64,000 nucleotides of DNA, from the NCBI RefSeq assembly GCF_000756615.1, contig NZ_CP009288.1, positions 248,001-312,000 on the forward strand. Direction: 5' to 3'. A program made the translations under genes and the position numbers. Numbering within the stretch: the first letter of the stretch is position 1; each line of letters opens with the position of its first letter. Origin of the DNA: Paenibacillus durus. GTDB taxonomy: Bacteria > Bacillota > Bacilli > Paenibacillales > Paenibacillaceae. The notes under the pieces were generated by a model, which saw only the letters and a program-made list of their open reading frames with translations, had not been told where the DNA came from and ran no database searches. Of this stretch, positions 8,444-18,328 are shown one piece after another.

Positions 8444-9577
8444 ATGATCATCGGAATTCCAAAGGAAATCAAAAATAATGAAAATCGTGTAGCCATTACC
8501 CCTGCCGGAGTAGTTAGCTTTGTTAAAGAAGGTCACACGGTATTAATTGAGAAGGGTGCGGGCCTGGGCAGCGGATTCCTGGATGAAGAATATGCGAAAG
8601 CCGGAGCGGAATTGATCGACGGAGCCGCCGAGGTGTGGAGCAGCGCCGAAATGGTAATGAAGGTTAAAGAACCGCTGGAGAGCGAATACGGCTATTTCCG
8701 TCCCGGTCTTGTACTGTTCACTTACCTGCATCTGGCTCCGGAGCCTGCCCTGGCAAAGGCGCTGCAAGAAAAAGGCGTATTCGCCATCGGCTATGAGACG
8801 GTTACCGAAGGCCGCACACTGCCGCTGCTGACGCCGATGAGCGAAGTGGCTGGCCGGATGTCCGTTCAATTGGGCGCTCAATTCCTGCAAAGAAACTATG
8901 GCGGCCAAGGCATTCTGCTGGCTGGCGTTCCCGGCGTGAGCAGAGGCAAGGTCAGCATCATCGGCGGTGGCGTTGTCGGCACGAATGCGGCCAAGATGGC
9001 CATCGGACTCGGAGCGGACGTTACGATTGTCGACCTGAGCGCTGACAGACTGCGCCAGCTTGACGATATTTTTGGCGCACAAATCAACACGCTGATCTCG
9101 AATCCGTACAACATTGCCAAGGCCGTTGCTGAAGCGGACGTGCTGGTAGGCGCGGTGCTCATCCCGGGTGCGAAAGCTCCGAAGCTCGTCACGGAAGAAA
9201 TGGTGAAGACGATGAAACCGGGCTCTGTAATCGTTGACGTGGCCATCGACCAAGGCGGTATCGTAGAGACGATCGACAAGGTGACGACACATGACAATCC
9301 GGTATTCGAAAAACACGGCGTGCTGCACTATTCCGTAGCCAACATGCCGGGTGCTGTCGCCAAAACGTCGACGATTGCTCTGACGAACGTTACCGTTCCT
9401 TACGCGCTGCAAATCGCCGGCAAGGGCGCACTGAAGGCCGTACAAGAAAATGAAGGTCTGCTGAACGGCGTCAATATCGCAAACGGTAAAATCACCTGCA
9501 AAGCTGTGGCCGAAGCGCTCGGCGAAGAATACTTCACGGTAGCCCAAGCCATGTCCCAAGAGTCTACGCTGATCTAA
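8444..9577 (+). CDS. ald: Alanine dehydrogenase
   Basis: The start is ATG 8444 (CAGGAG nine bases upstream), giving [20 protein letters not shown], the invariant family N-terminus, and 377 residues. The enzyme catalyses NAD-dependent reversible deamination of L-alanine to pyruvate and ammonia, as a homohexamer in the cytoplasm. Substrate residues are visible in [12 protein letters not shown] and the catalytic His in TYLHLA; the Rossmann motif is [29 protein letters not shown]; the signature [10 protein letters not shown] is present near residue 270. In Bacillus subtilis ald is induced by alanine through AdeR, and an AdeR-like gene lies directly downstream here. Terminator follows at 9659. Confidence 0.96.
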   Translation: MIIGIPKEIKNNENRVAITPAGVVSFVKEGHTVLIEKGAGLGSGFLDEEYAKAGAELIDGAAEVWSSAEMVMKVKEPLESEYGYFRPGLVLFTYLHLAPEPALAKALQEKGVFAIGYETVTEGRTLPLLTPMSEVAGRMSVQLGAQFLQRNYGGQGILLAGVPGVSRGKVSIIGGGVVGTNAAKMAIGLGADVTIVDLSADRLRQLDDIFGAQINTLISNPYNIAKAVAEADVLVGAVLIPGAKAPKLVTEEMVKTMKPGSVIVDVAIDQGGIVETIDKVTTHDNPVFEKHGVLHYSVANMPGAVAKTSTIALTNVTVPYALQIAGKGALKAVQENEGLLNGVNIANGKITCKAVAEALGEEYFTVAQAMSQESTLI

Positions 9578-9658
9578 ATTATAGAAAGAAAACAGAAAAG
9601 ATAAGTCGGCTGATAGAGATACGACGTTTCCCAATGAAGAAGAGGAACCCCAATGATG

Positions 9659-9695
9659 GAACAGTGCCCGTTAAATACGGGACTGTTCTTTTTTT
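9659..9695 (+). terminator. Intrinsic terminator after ald
   Basis: GAACAGTGCCCG pairs with CGGGACTGTTC (one bulged G), followed by seven T. It separates ald from the regulator gene. Confidence 0.85.
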
Positions 9696-9874
9696 AGCTT
9701 TAATTTTCCTGTGCCGTTCTTACGAGGCGGGTCTCTGATGGCAGGTTTTCTGTCATAACTTTCCGCTACCTATAGTCAGCGAAGATGAAGCATAATATAA
9801 TGAAAAAACCTTATGAATAATAATAACCTGTAAACTTGTATGACTCGGCTATTCTGAAGGTTGGAGTGGAAAAA

Positions 9875-11128
9875 ATGGTAGAAACAGGATCGATCTTTGA
9901 CCGTTTTTTTGACAGTATGGAGTCTCTGGCGGATACGATCAGCGAATCGCTGCAATCCCAAGTGACGATTGAAGATGACAAGCATCATGTCATCGGCTAC
10001 AGTTCCCATCAATTTGAAAGCGATCCTGCCCGGATCTCAACGATCATCGGTAAGCGTGTGCCCGACTCCGTCATTATCGGTTTGCGCAAAAAGGGCATCA
10101 TGCGCCAGTTGGAGAATACACCGCATCCTATCCGGATATCGGGTGTAATGGAGGTGGGGCTGGGGCCCCGCCTGGCGATGTGCATCAAGCACCAGAAGGA
10201 AGTTCTCGGCTATATTTGGGTCGTGGATGCGGGCAATCTGTCGGAGGGATACGCGGAAAGCGTCGTGGAAAAAGCGGCGCAAATCGCCGCGCGGTATCTG
10301 CTCAAGCAGCGGGGCTGGAAGACGAAGCAGACGCGGGCGCAGGAGGATTTTTTCTGGAAGCTGCTGACCTCGCATTACGGGACGGAGCAGGATATTAAGC
10401 GGGATGCGGAGCTGGATAACATCATGCTGCCGCCTGGATATTTTCTCGGCGTATTTGAACCCGACCGGACGGTGGACGACCATTTTCTGCTCAAATTCCG
10501 CCAGACCGCCGAAAGCTATTCCGGTGTCTCGTTAGTGTTCCTAACCACGGAGCATAACCGGATTATTATCCTGTTTTCTTTTCTCTATTCAATAGAAGGG
10601 ACGCAGACGCTGTCCTCCTTTATGACGCTGCTCACAGATCAGCTGAACAAGAGCGAAGGCTGCCGGATATCGGGGGGATGCAGTCTGTATTACGGGGAAT
10701 ATCTCTCTGCGGCCGTTGCCTATACGGAGGCGGTGTCCATTGTCGAAATCAAGCGGCTGCTGCCTTTTCAAGCCCGTGAGCTGCTGCTCTACGAGGATAT
10801 GGGGTTTTGGGCGCATATTCCGGCGATTATCGAGCAGAAGCGAAGCCGGGGCCGCAGAAGTCCATTGCTTAATCCGCTGAAGGAGCATGACCGGGTACAC
10901 AAGACCGACTTTGTCAAGACCATTGCCGCCTACCTTACATTCAATGGTAATCTGAAGGAGTCGGCCGCTTTTTTGCATATTCATACGAATACCTTAATGT
11001 ACAGATTGAACCGGATTGCCGAAATTACGGGGAAAAATCTAAAGGATACCCATTACCGCTTCTCGATCTATATGGATATTTTGACGGAAGAGACCCGGCA
11101 GTTGAATCAGTGGTTTGCGGAAGATTGA
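9875..11128 (+). CDS. adeR: PucR/CdaR-type transcriptional regulator, probable AdeR
   Basis: The start is ATG 9875, with GGAG eight bases upstream (an upstream in-frame ATG at 9836 lacks a site). The 417-residue protein has an N-terminal sensor-like region (SMESLADTISESLQSQVTIEDDKHHVIGYSSH, GAF-like) and the C-terminal PucR HTH_30 domain: TIAAYLTFNGNLKESAAFLHIHTNTLMYRLNRIAEITG. B. subtilis AdeR is a PucR-family activator of ald, and the gene pair is conserved next to ald; adjacency plus architecture make this the obvious candidate here. The same orientation with an intervening terminator suggests separate transcription. Binding sites cannot be fixed by eye. Confidence 0.82.
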   Translation: MVETGSIFDRFFDSMESLADTISESLQSQVTIEDDKHHVIGYSSHQFESDPARISTIIGKRVPDSVIIGLRKKGIMRQLENTPHPIRISGVMEVGLGPRLAMCIKHQKEVLGYIWVVDAGNLSEGYAESVVEKAAQIAARYLLKQRGWKTKQTRAQEDFFWKLLTSHYGTEQDIKRDAELDNIMLPPGYFLGVFEPDRTVDDHFLLKFRQTAESYSGVSLVFLTTEHNRIIILFSFLYSIEGTQTLSSFMTLLTDQLNKSEGCRISGGCSLYYGEYLSAAVAYTEAVSIVEIKRLLPFQARELLLYEDMGFWAHIPAIIEQKRSRGRRSPLLNPLKEHDRVHKTDFVKTIAAYLTFNGNLKESAAFLHIHTNTLMYRLNRIAEITGKNLKDTHYRFSIYMDILTEETRQLNQWFAED

Positions 11129-11297
11129 TGGAAGGTATGGCGGTTGAGCGAATTGAATGGCAGAAAACATATACATGGATGTAACATAAACCGGGTATTA
11201 CTGCGCCAATCTTATTACACTCTGTACAATGAAAAGTGAGGATACGGGTCGTAACATAGTGTTTAGGAATGACCAGATCATGGACGGAGGGATAGGA

Positions 11298-12533
11298 ATG
11301 CAGACGCAAAACATATTCGTTAACGGAGCCCGGCTGAAGGATACCATCGAGGCATTCGCCGATTTCGGACGTACGCCTGCGAATGGCGTTACCCGGCTGA
11401 GCTTAAGCGAAGAGGACATTAAGGTGCGGGAATACTTCCGTTCCTGCTGCGAAGAGCTGGGAATGACCGTCAAAGTGGACGATATGGGCTGTATGTACGC
11501 GACGCTGGAAGGCACCGAGGATAAGCCCCCAATCGTAATGGGCTCCCACCTGGATAGCGTAGTGAAAGGCGGACGTTTCGACGGCGTTCTGGGCGTAATC
11601 ACGGGTCTTGAGGTTGTACGAACCCTTGTGGACCATGGCATTAAGCCGCGGATTCCGGTAACGGTCATGAACTTCACGAATGAGGAAGGCGCTCGGTTCG
11701 AGCCTTCGATGATGGCGTCCGGCGTGCTGTCGGGCAAATTCGATAAAGAGGTCATGCTGAAGAGCAAGGACCCGAAAGGCGTCACCTTCGGGGAAGCGCT
11801 GAAGGCCAGCGGATACGAAGGCGAAATCGACAACCGCATCAAGGAAGCGTCCGCTTATTTGGAACTGCATATCGAACAAGGTCCCGTGCTTGAAAAAGAA
11901 GGCCTAACGATCGGACTCGTAGACTGTGTAGTCGGTATGGTCTGTTATGAAATTGAAGTTACTGGGGAATCCAATCACGCCGGAACGACGCCGATGGGCA
12001 TGCGGAACGACGCCTTTTTCGCCGCAACCGATTTGGTGGCGGAGCTGCGGAGCAAGTTGGGCGAGCTGGACCCTGAACTGGTCTATACGATGGGACGGGT
12101 CAATGTGTACCCAAACATCCACACGGTAATCCCTAATAAAGTCGTCTTCACCGTCGAGGCGCGGCATAAGAATGAAGAGGTTATCGCCGAAGTGGTGTCG
12201 GTCATTAACTCGCTTCCGGAGATGCAGGCGGGCTGCTCCGTTTCCAAGAAGAAGCTTTGGGGACGCGATACCGTCTGGTTCGACGAGCGGGTATGCGGCG
12301 CGATTGAAAGCTCGGTGAAGTCGCTCGGCTATTCCCATAAAAAAATAGCCAGCGGCGCCGGACACGACGCCCAGTTCGTCGCAAGCTACCTGCCGTCAGC
12401 GATGATTTTTGTTCCGAGTGTGAAGGGCAAGAGCCACTGCGAAGAAGAACTGACCTCGTACGAGGATTGCGAAAAAGGCGTAAATGTGATGCTGGAAACG
12501 GTGCTGACGCTGCTGGGAGATGGCGGGGAGTAA
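11298..12533 (+). CDS. M20-family amidohydrolase (allantoate / N-carbamoyl amino acid hydrolase type)
   Basis: The start is ATG 11298, directly behind GGAGGGATAGGA; in-frame codons upstream have no site. The 411-residue enzyme is a hydantoinase/carbamoylase-family member of the M20 metallopeptidase clan: TRLSLSEEDIKVREYF, metal ligands in VMGSHLDSVVKGGRFDGVLGV and FTNEEGARF, LHIEQGPVLEKEGL, SNHAGTTPMGMRNDA and near the end SGAGHDAQFVA. Such enzymes hydrolyse N-carbamoyl bonds (N-carbamoyl-L-amino acids, allantoate, ureidoglycolate, beta-ureidopropionate); the exact substrate cannot be assigned, and no hydantoinase or allantoinase gene is adjacent. It has its own terminator at 12577. Confidence 0.88.
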   Translation: MQTQNIFVNGARLKDTIEAFADFGRTPANGVTRLSLSEEDIKVREYFRSCCEELGMTVKVDDMGCMYATLEGTEDKPPIVMGSHLDSVVKGGRFDGVLGVITGLEVVRTLVDHGIKPRIPVTVMNFTNEEGARFEPSMMASGVLSGKFDKEVMLKSKDPKGVTFGEALKASGYEGEIDNRIKEASAYLELHIEQGPVLEKEGLTIGLVDCVVGMVCYEIEVTGESNHAGTTPMGMRNDAFFAATDLVAELRSKLGELDPELVYTMGRVNVYPNIHTVIPNKVVFTVEARHKNEEVIAEVVSVINSLPEMQAGCSVSKKKLWGRDTVWFDERVCGAIESSVKSLGYSHKKIASGAGHDAQFVASYLPSAMIFVPSVKGKSHCEEELTSYEDCEKGVNVMLETVLTLLGDGGE

Positions 12534-12576
12534 GGTTTCAAAGAAACCGCGGCTTACGCGTGAGGTTAAATAGTAG

Positions 12577-12625
12577 AAGGCTGTTCCGTTATGGGTCTGT
12601 GGGACCCTCGGGACAGCCTTTTGTT
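12577..12625 (+). terminator. Intrinsic terminator after M20 amidohydrolase
   Basis: AAGGCTGTTCC pairs (one G-U) with GGGACAGCCTT, with an inner GGGTC..GACCC stem, then TTGTTT. Confidence 0.85.
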
Positions 12626-12740
12626 TGGGTTGTGGTAGACTAGCGAGGTTACCAAGCAATACCCAGAACTCCATTCCATGCCGATCGCGGACGCGTCTGA
12701 CGTCGTTTTAGACGGTGATTTTAAAAAAGCTCAGAAAACA

Positions 12741-12794
12741 GTTGATTTTGACAACTATTTTAACTATAATTTTAAAAAAGTTGATTTTGGCAAC
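12741..12794 (+). promoter_or_regulatory. Promoter with two MarR-type operators
   Basis: Two near-identical inverted repeats, GTTGATTTTGACAAC (12741-12755) and GTTGATTTTGGCAAC (12780-12794), 39 bp apart. TTGATT (12742-12747) and TATAAT (12765-12770) have a 17-base spacer, so operator 1 covers the -35 box and operator 2 the start-site region. This is a layout for autorepression by the MarR-domain protein encoded immediately downstream. ATTTTAAAAAAG also occurs twice here. Confidence 0.7.
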
Positions 12795-12822
12795 TAATTT
12801 ATTTTGAAGGAGCTTTTTTAGC

Positions 12823-13749
12823 ATGCCACAACCTAATCTTTCTATAATCAAAGGAATCAGAAAATTTAATCATTTTTATTTCAACTACCAATCTTTATTT
12901 AATCAACATGTATATGATGACTCTTTATCTTTAACAGAGATTAGAATGTTATATGAAATTAATAAAATAAATACTTGTACAGCAAGAGTACTACAAGAAC
13001 AATTAAAATTAGATAAGGGATATGTCAGTAGAGTATTAAAAAGTTTTGAAAATAAAAATATTATCTATAAGGAAAAATGCGAAAATGATAGTCGTGTTTT
13101 CTTCCTCCATTTGACTTCAGAAGGAAAAGATATTTATCAGAGTCTAGAAAATAAAGCTAATCAACAAGTAATGAAGCTTTTCGAAGATATTAGTTTGAGA
13201 GATCAACAAAAACTTTTGGAATCAATGGTGACAATTGAAAATATATTAACCAAACAACATAATGAAGATGAATCGGTTGTTACTATACGAGATCATTATA
13301 CAGATGATGATAAGGAAATAATGATTGAGAAACAAAGAGAATTTTTTATAGACAACTATGGATTTGATGAAAAGTTTTTAGAGTATCTCCGTAGTACTTT
13401 TGAAGCAGAAATCGAAAAGATATGGATTGCAGAAGTAGATTGGGAATTTGCTGGATGCATAGGTTTAGTCAAAAAAGATGATAAAACAGCTCAATTAAGA
13501 TGGTTCATTGTTGATACGTCTGCTCGTGGAAAAGGTGTAGGAACGAAATTAATCCAAACATTAATTAATTATTGCCAAAAAACGCAATATGAAAAAATAT
13601 CTTTAGAAACGGTAAGTCAACTGAAAACAGCTCGAAGATTATATAGTAAATTCGGATTTGAGCTAACTAAAGCAAATGAGCAATTCATGTGGGGGCTAGA
13701 TCTTGTGGAGGAACATTGGGAACTAAAGTTGGATAACTTGCCTCGTTAA
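12823..13749 (+). CDS. MarR-GNAT fusion: regulator with acetyltransferase domain
   Basis: The 308-residue protein joins an N-terminal MarR winged helix (residues 10-145: LSLTEIRMLYEINK, LDKGYVSRVLKSFENKNIIYKEKCENDSRVFFLHLTSEGKDIY) to a C-terminal GNAT domain (residues 155-300: WIAEVDWEFAGCIGLV, RWFIVDTSARGKGVGTKLIQTLI acetyl-CoA loop, ARRLYSKFGFELTKA). Fusions of this type are widespread in Firmicutes; the GNAT domain probably acetylates a small molecule that the regulator also senses, but substrates are generally unknown. The gene is far more AT-rich than its neighbours and uses AT-rich codons, indicating horizontal acquisition. It follows the two-operator promoter and stands alone. Confidence 0.88.
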   Translation: MPQPNLSIIKGIRKFNHFYFNYQSLFNQHVYDDSLSLTEIRMLYEINKINTCTARVLQEQLKLDKGYVSRVLKSFENKNIIYKEKCENDSRVFFLHLTSEGKDIYQSLENKANQQVMKLFEDISLRDQQKLLESMVTIENILTKQHNEDESVVTIRDHYTDDDKEIMIEKQREFFIDNYGFDEKFLEYLRSTFEAEIEKIWIAEVDWEFAGCIGLVKKDDKTAQLRWFIVDTSARGKGVGTKLIQTLINYCQKTQYEKISLETVSQLKTARRLYSKFGFELTKANEQFMWGLDLVEEHWELKLDNLPR

Positions 13750-13790
13750 ACTCTAACGGAGAACGATAGTTTAATCAGTGCCGCTATGTG

Positions 13791-13834
13791 AAAAAAAACG
13801 GGCCGGTCAAGGAGCAATCCTTGACCGGCCCGTT
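13791..13834 (-). terminator. Intrinsic terminator of the SLH protease gene
   Basis: A 17-bp perfect stem (AACGGGCCGGTCAAGGA / complement) with GCAA loop. The A8 run at 13791-13798 becomes a T8 tract in the leftward transcript, so it terminates the protease gene; the hairpin also lies just after the convergent MarR-GNAT gene. Confidence 0.9.
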
Positions 13835-13848
13835 ACTATTATTAAGTG

Positions 13849-16800
13849 TTATTCAGCCAGTCCAGCTTTGACCAGCAATTGATGAAGTGTTACAGCAATC
13901 GTCTCGCGGGTTGCCGGTGCGGTAGGATTGAATACCGAACCGGAATCGCTGGTTAGGATGCCTGCGGCGGACAGAGACTGTACGCTGTCCTTCGCATAGC
14001 CTGCGATCTTGGCGTTATCGGTATAGGCGGTGAAGGACGGATTGGCTGGGGTCAGTTCGATACCGGCCAGCTTCACGGCTCTATCCAGAATAACGGCCAC
14101 TTCCTGACGGGAGACCTTGGCCTTCGGTGCGAACTTGCCATTACCAACACCCAGAATCAATCCGGCCTTCGTAGCGGCTGCAACATCGGCTGCATACCAA
14201 TCGGTCGCCTTCACATCAGAGAAGGTTGCCGCTGCGTCGGTGCGCAGACCGAGCGTACGTACGAGCAATGCCGTAAATTCGGCGCGGGTCAGGTTGCTCT
14301 TCGGCGAGAAGGTCGTTGCCGAAGTGCCTTTGAAGATCAGCTTGTTAGCGAGGGCTGTAATGTCCGATGCCGCAGGCGATCCCGCGATATCGGTGAACGT
14401 TACCGGACGGCTTACAGCGGCGTAAGTCGAGAAGCCCGGACGGTTAACGGTAACGAGTGTTGTTCCGCCCGCTTGTGTCTTGAATACGGAAGATACCGGA
14501 GTGATCTTGCCGTTCTCTTCGAAGAGAACGCCGGCCGTATTCGCGGCGATGCTTCCAGGAACGGTGAAGGATCTCTTGATGAACGTATTGCTTGGCACGG
14601 TCAGATACGTGCTGCCGGTTACCGTTGTCCAGCTTCCTTCAAAGGATACCGGAGCTCCGATAACAGACGAACCGGCTGCGCCTGCCGTGAATTTGCCCGC
14701 TTCTTCCGAAGCCGGCTTAATCGACAGATCGAAGCTTGCACCTGCAGGAGCGCCGCTCAGCAGCGTTACCGGCAGGGAAACCGCGGAATCTTTCGTGCTA
14801 AGAATTACCTTGGTAGCGGAAGAGAGAGCTGCCAGCAGCTTCACTTGATCCGCAGTCAGGGTGATCTTGGCGGCGGAACCGCTAACTGAAGGAGCCGAGA
14901 TGATGACAGCGTTTTGGTTAGCAGTGATGTTAGCCAAAGCAGCCTTCAGGTCGCTATCCGATACTGTGATGGTGGTAACGCCGTTTTGCACAGTCGTTGC
15001 TGGCGTAACGATCACTTGCTTGGAGCCTTGATTGATCAAAATAGCAGCCGCTTCAGGAATCGTTGGTGCAGGTGGTGTAGTCGGTGTAACTGCGCCGCCT
15101 CCACCGCCGCCAGCCGAACCGCCTCCGCTGCTGATGCTTGTGGAGTTGTCAACACGCAGCGAGATAAAGCCGTCGTAATAGTCTGTTAATTTTTCGGTCG
15201 ATGCATCGTAATATCCATAGAAGATGTTCAGCTTGTAAGTTCCGTCTGTAAGATGCCCGATAACCGGTTCGCCATTTTCGTCAAATACGACATGGCCGTC
15301 GGCATCATACTTGATGTAGGAGCCATCAATGCCTTCGACAGTGTGAACGCCTGTTTCAAGATAGGTAGCGCTGGTCACTGTGTCGTCGTAATCCATGAAT
15401 CCGATAAGCTCATCGTCCAGGTTGTAAACGTCAAGCTCATAAACATTTGTTTTGTCCGCTGTCAGCTTATAGCTCAGATCGCTTGTAACCGGCGTTGGCA
15501 GATTTGGATAAATCACCGGTTTCGTCAGAGCGATTTCCTGAATGCCCACTGGGCTGTCAGGCAGCTCAGTGCCTACATATACTGAGAAAGGAAGGTGAAG
15601 TGCAGGCAGATTAGAACCGCTAGGAGGAGTCAAAGTAACCTGTCCTTCATAGAAGCCGGATTCTGCATCATTACCGACATTCACATTCAAAGAGAATGTT
15701 TTGGTCTGGTACCCTACAACTGCCAATTCAGTTTGACTTAAATCGGCTGTAATTCCGGCTGGAGCGTCACCATGCCATTTTACGGCAGCGGTATAAGTTA
15801 AGCTGGAGCTGTCCGTGTTTTTAATTTGCAGATTTTCAATCTTGGATGCGCCAGGAGCGACGACACCAAAGTTGGCGGAATCGTTATAGTTGATGACATT
15901 TTGCGGATTGAAGTTTTTGTCGAGAATCGTGATCGGTTCAATAGATTCAAGGACCGCCGGTGTATCAATGGCGCTGGCAACATTTACGCGGCCGGCTCCT
16001 TGTTGATAAACGTTATAATGGCCAAGTACATCAGCCGTGTTGGCAAGTGCCGCCCGAATCTCAAACGGCCCCCAGGTCGGATGGGCTTGCTTCAGAAGCA
16101 GAGCGAGACCGGCCACATGCGGCGTAGCCATGCTTGTTCCGCTGATGCGGTTGTAGGCAAAGTCATAGGAAGCGCCATTAAACTCATCGTATTTTTGGTA
16201 AGCAGGCCAGGTTGACAGAATGCCAACGCCCGGAGCAACGAAGTCCGGTTTAATGCTTAAATTCGCATCGACGTTAGGTCCTTCGGAAGAGAAGCTGGCA
16301 AGAGTGTCTCCCGCAAAATCAGTTTCATTGTAGTTATCTCCAAAGGTAAAAGTAACATTGGGGTTGGCAATGATTGTTTTGGCGAGCAGCCGCCCCTCGG
16401 TCCCTTTCATGTCAAACGTTGGAATGCTGTTATAGACGTCGCCGATATTGTTGCTGATGTAATCGTCGCGACCCGGAATGCTTTCGCTCAAATCGACTAC
16501 GGATGTGTTATCTTCCGAAATTGTACCGATACCGTTAAAGATAACAATCGCTGCGGCGCCATATTTTTTGGCGTTGGCGATCTTGGTGGTAAAGGCGAGC
16601 TCACCGCGTGAAACGAATGCAATGTATGGCTCGTTTTCTTGCAGGTCGAGTTGAGAAAGGAGGTTGTTAAAATCGGCTTCCGTGCCCAAGCCCGCAAATC
16701 CCGCTTTTACAGGCGCCGTTCCGATGATGTCCTTAAAATTGCTTTTTCCAAATTCCCAAGACATGACATTCAAGTCACTGTAAGTGGTATAAGTAACGCT

Positions 16801-17994
16801 CGTCACCGTTCCAGGGTCAAATGTCGGTTGGAAATTAACATGGAAGTTCTTCGCCGGGCTTGTAGCTGCACCGACCGAAATACCTAATTGTGAGGTTGCG
16901 GGCGAGCCAAGTGTGTATTCACCCGGTCCAGCATTGCCGTTGGCAATAACCGCAGTGACGCCTGAAAGGACAGCGTTATTGATCGCTATAGCGTCCGGAG
17001 AATTAACGTCCTTCTCAGCGTCGGAGCCGAGCGAGAGGTTGATTACGTCCATGCCGTCTTTGACCGCATGCTCGATTCCGTCGATAACCTGAGCGGAAGA
17101 ACCGCTGTCGGAATTGGTGTCGGCGTTATAACCGAGTACTTTGTATGCATACAGATCAGCTTCATAAGCAACGCCTTTTTGCACAATCTCGCTTGTAGGA
17201 TTGGCGAATCTGCCGATAATGGTGCCGGCTACGTGAGTGCCGTGATAAGAACCTTCATAACCCGCTTCCGGATTGGGAGCTTCTTCATAAGGATCATCGT
17301 TGTTGTAGAAGGAATTCCAGCCGCCTTTATAAGCGGGAGCGATATCGGGATGCTTATAATCGACGCCAGTATCGATTACACCTACTTTAAGACCCTTGCC
17401 GGTGTACCCTTTTTCCCAAGCAGCATCCGCCCCGATTTGGTGCAGAGGAGCTGCGCCGTACTGAAACGTTCCGTTAATCGTAGCGTCAGCCTCATCAACA
17501 GGAATCGGATACCAGGTGCTGTTCTCATAGATCGACTTGACGCCGGGAATTTCGGCAAGCTCCGGAATCTCGTTGGCGGGAACAGTTACTTCGAAGCCAT
17601 TAAATACGGTGTTGTATCGATAGTTGACTTCAAGGTCCAGGCCCTCGTCCTCGGCTTTGTCCAGAACTGTCGACTGCTCGCTCGCGACAGCCGCTTCAGT
17701 AGCGGATTTAGCCAGGGAGGAAATGCCCTGCTTCGCCGCGTATTTGCCTACGGCCGCCGGTTGGCCGCTAAGCTGTACGATAACGCGGACTTCCGCAGAT
17801 GATTTGGTGTTGATTTTGGGTGAAATATACGTTCCTTTCGAGCTTTGAAGCAAAGAGGTGCTTTTAGGAGATAACTGCGATAAGTGCGATTGTAAGCTGT
17901 CGGCCGCGAATGCCGCGCCCGGAATAGTCCCGGCTGTTAGTCCCAAAGCCAGAGAAACGATGGACAGCTTGCGTGTTAATTTGACCAACTTCAA
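13849..17994 (-). CDS. Large S8 subtilase with PA insert and three SLH domains
   Basis: A 1381-residue cell-surface protease. Order: signal peptide (1-30, AFA-AD site); I9-like propeptide (about 65-160); S8 catalytic domain with Asp208 (GVIDTGVD), His251 (HGTHVAG), Asn354 (ANGNAGPG) and Ser621 (GTSMATPH); a PA-type insertion between His and Ser (about 390-545); Fn3/accessory beta domains (about 680-970); Gly-rich and Pro/Thr linker; a further beta region; three S-layer homology domains at about 1200-1250, 1258-1312 and 1320-1376 that should hold it to pyruvylated wall polymer. It resembles Vpr-type minor extracellular proteases with an added wall anchor and would degrade extracellular protein. 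It is monocistronic, with a strong terminator. Confidence 0.95.
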   Translation of the reverse strand: MKLVKLTRKLSIVSLALGLTAGTIPGAAFAADSLQSHLSQLSPKSTSLLQSSKGTYISPKINTKSSAEVRVIVQLSGQPAAVGKYAAKQGISSLAKSATEAAVASEQSTVLDKAEDEGLDLEVNYRYNTVFNGFEVTVPANEIPELAEIPGVKSIYENSTWYPIPVDEADATINGTFQYGAAPLHQIGADAAWEKGYTGKGLKVGVIDTGVDYKHPDIAPAYKGGWNSFYNNDDPYEEAPNPEAGYEGSYHGTHVAGTIIGRFANPTSEIVQKGVAYEADLYAYKVLGYNADTNSDSGSSAQVIDGIEHAVKDGMDVINLSLGSDAEKDVNSPDAIAINNAVLSGVTAVIANGNAGPGEYTLGSPATSQLGISVGAATSPAKNFHVNFQPTFDPGTVTSVTYTTYSDLNVMSWEFGKSNFKDIIGTAPVKAGFAGLGTEADFNNLLSQLDLQENEPYIAFVSRGELAFTTKIANAKKYGAAAIVIFNGIGTISEDNTSVVDLSESIPGRDDYISNNIGDVYNSIPTFDMKGTEGRLLAKTIIANPNVTFTFGDNYNETDFAGDTLASFSSEGPNVDANLSIKPDFVAPGVGILSTWPAYQKYDEFNGASYDFAYNRISGTSMATPHVAGLALLLKQAHPTWGPFEIRAALANTADVLGHYNVYQQGAGRVNVASAIDTPAVLESIEPITILDKNFNPQNVINYNDSANFGVVAPGASKIENLQIKNTDSSSLTYTAAVKWHGDAPAGITADLSQTELAVVGYQTKTFSLNVNVGNDAESGFYEGQVTLTPPSGSNLPALHLPFSVYVGTELPDSPVGIQEIALTKPVIYPNLPTPVTSDLSYKLTADKTNVYELDVYNLDDELIGFMDYDDTVTSATYLETGVHTVEGIDGSYIKYDADGHVVFDENGEPVIGHLTDGTYKLNIFYGYYDASTEKLTDYYDGFISLRVDNSTSISSGGGSAGGGGGGAVTPTTPPAPTIPEAAAILINQGSKQVIVTPATTVQNGVTTITVSDSDLKAALANITANQNAVIISAPSVSGSAAKITLTADQVKLLAALSSATKVILSTKDSAVSLPVTLLSGAPAGASFDLSIKPASEEAGKFTAGAAGSSVIGAPVSFEGSWTTVTGSTYLTVPSNTFIKRSFTVPGSIAANTAGVLFEENGKITPVSSVFKTQAGGTTLVTVNRPGFSTYAAVSRPVTFTDIAGSPAASDITALANKLIFKGTSATTFSPKSNLTRAEFTALLVRTLGLRTDAAATFSDVKATDWYAADVAAATKAGLILGVGNGKFAPKAKVSRQEVAVILDRAVKLAGIELTPANPSFTAYTDNAKIAGYAKDSVQSLSAAGILTSDSGSVFNPTAPATRETIAVTLHQLLVKAGLAE

Positions 17995-18328
17995 ATAAAA
18001 TCCCTCCCAAATGTTCTGTATAATGTTGATTTCCCCTGCCGCTTGGGTGAAGCTTATGTAGAATTCTCCTTTCCTAGTAATTCTCTCTTTATTTCCACCT
18101 AGATTAGTAGGGAAAAAGATTAAGAAGATTCTACCACCGGTAAATTGGAAAATCCAGAGAAAAATTCATTTTTTACGCAAGTTCAGCGTGAAAATGAATG
18201 AATCTACTAGATTTTTATCGTCAATCTGTAGACGATTGTGTATCCTTTTGCAGAATTTTGAAGAAAAATGGGCTGAGTGGGTAAAGTAATATTGGAGCCC
18301 GAGGGAAAGCAATAAGGAGGTAGAGGCT

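Noticed and set aside
8543..9634. Long open frame opposite ald
   Set aside because: Arg/His-rich shadow of a strongly conserved gene; no ribosome binding site and no recognisable motif. The same reasoning removes long frames opposite clpB (37939-38805), the binding protein (46526-47719) and the ASST gene (59769-61340).
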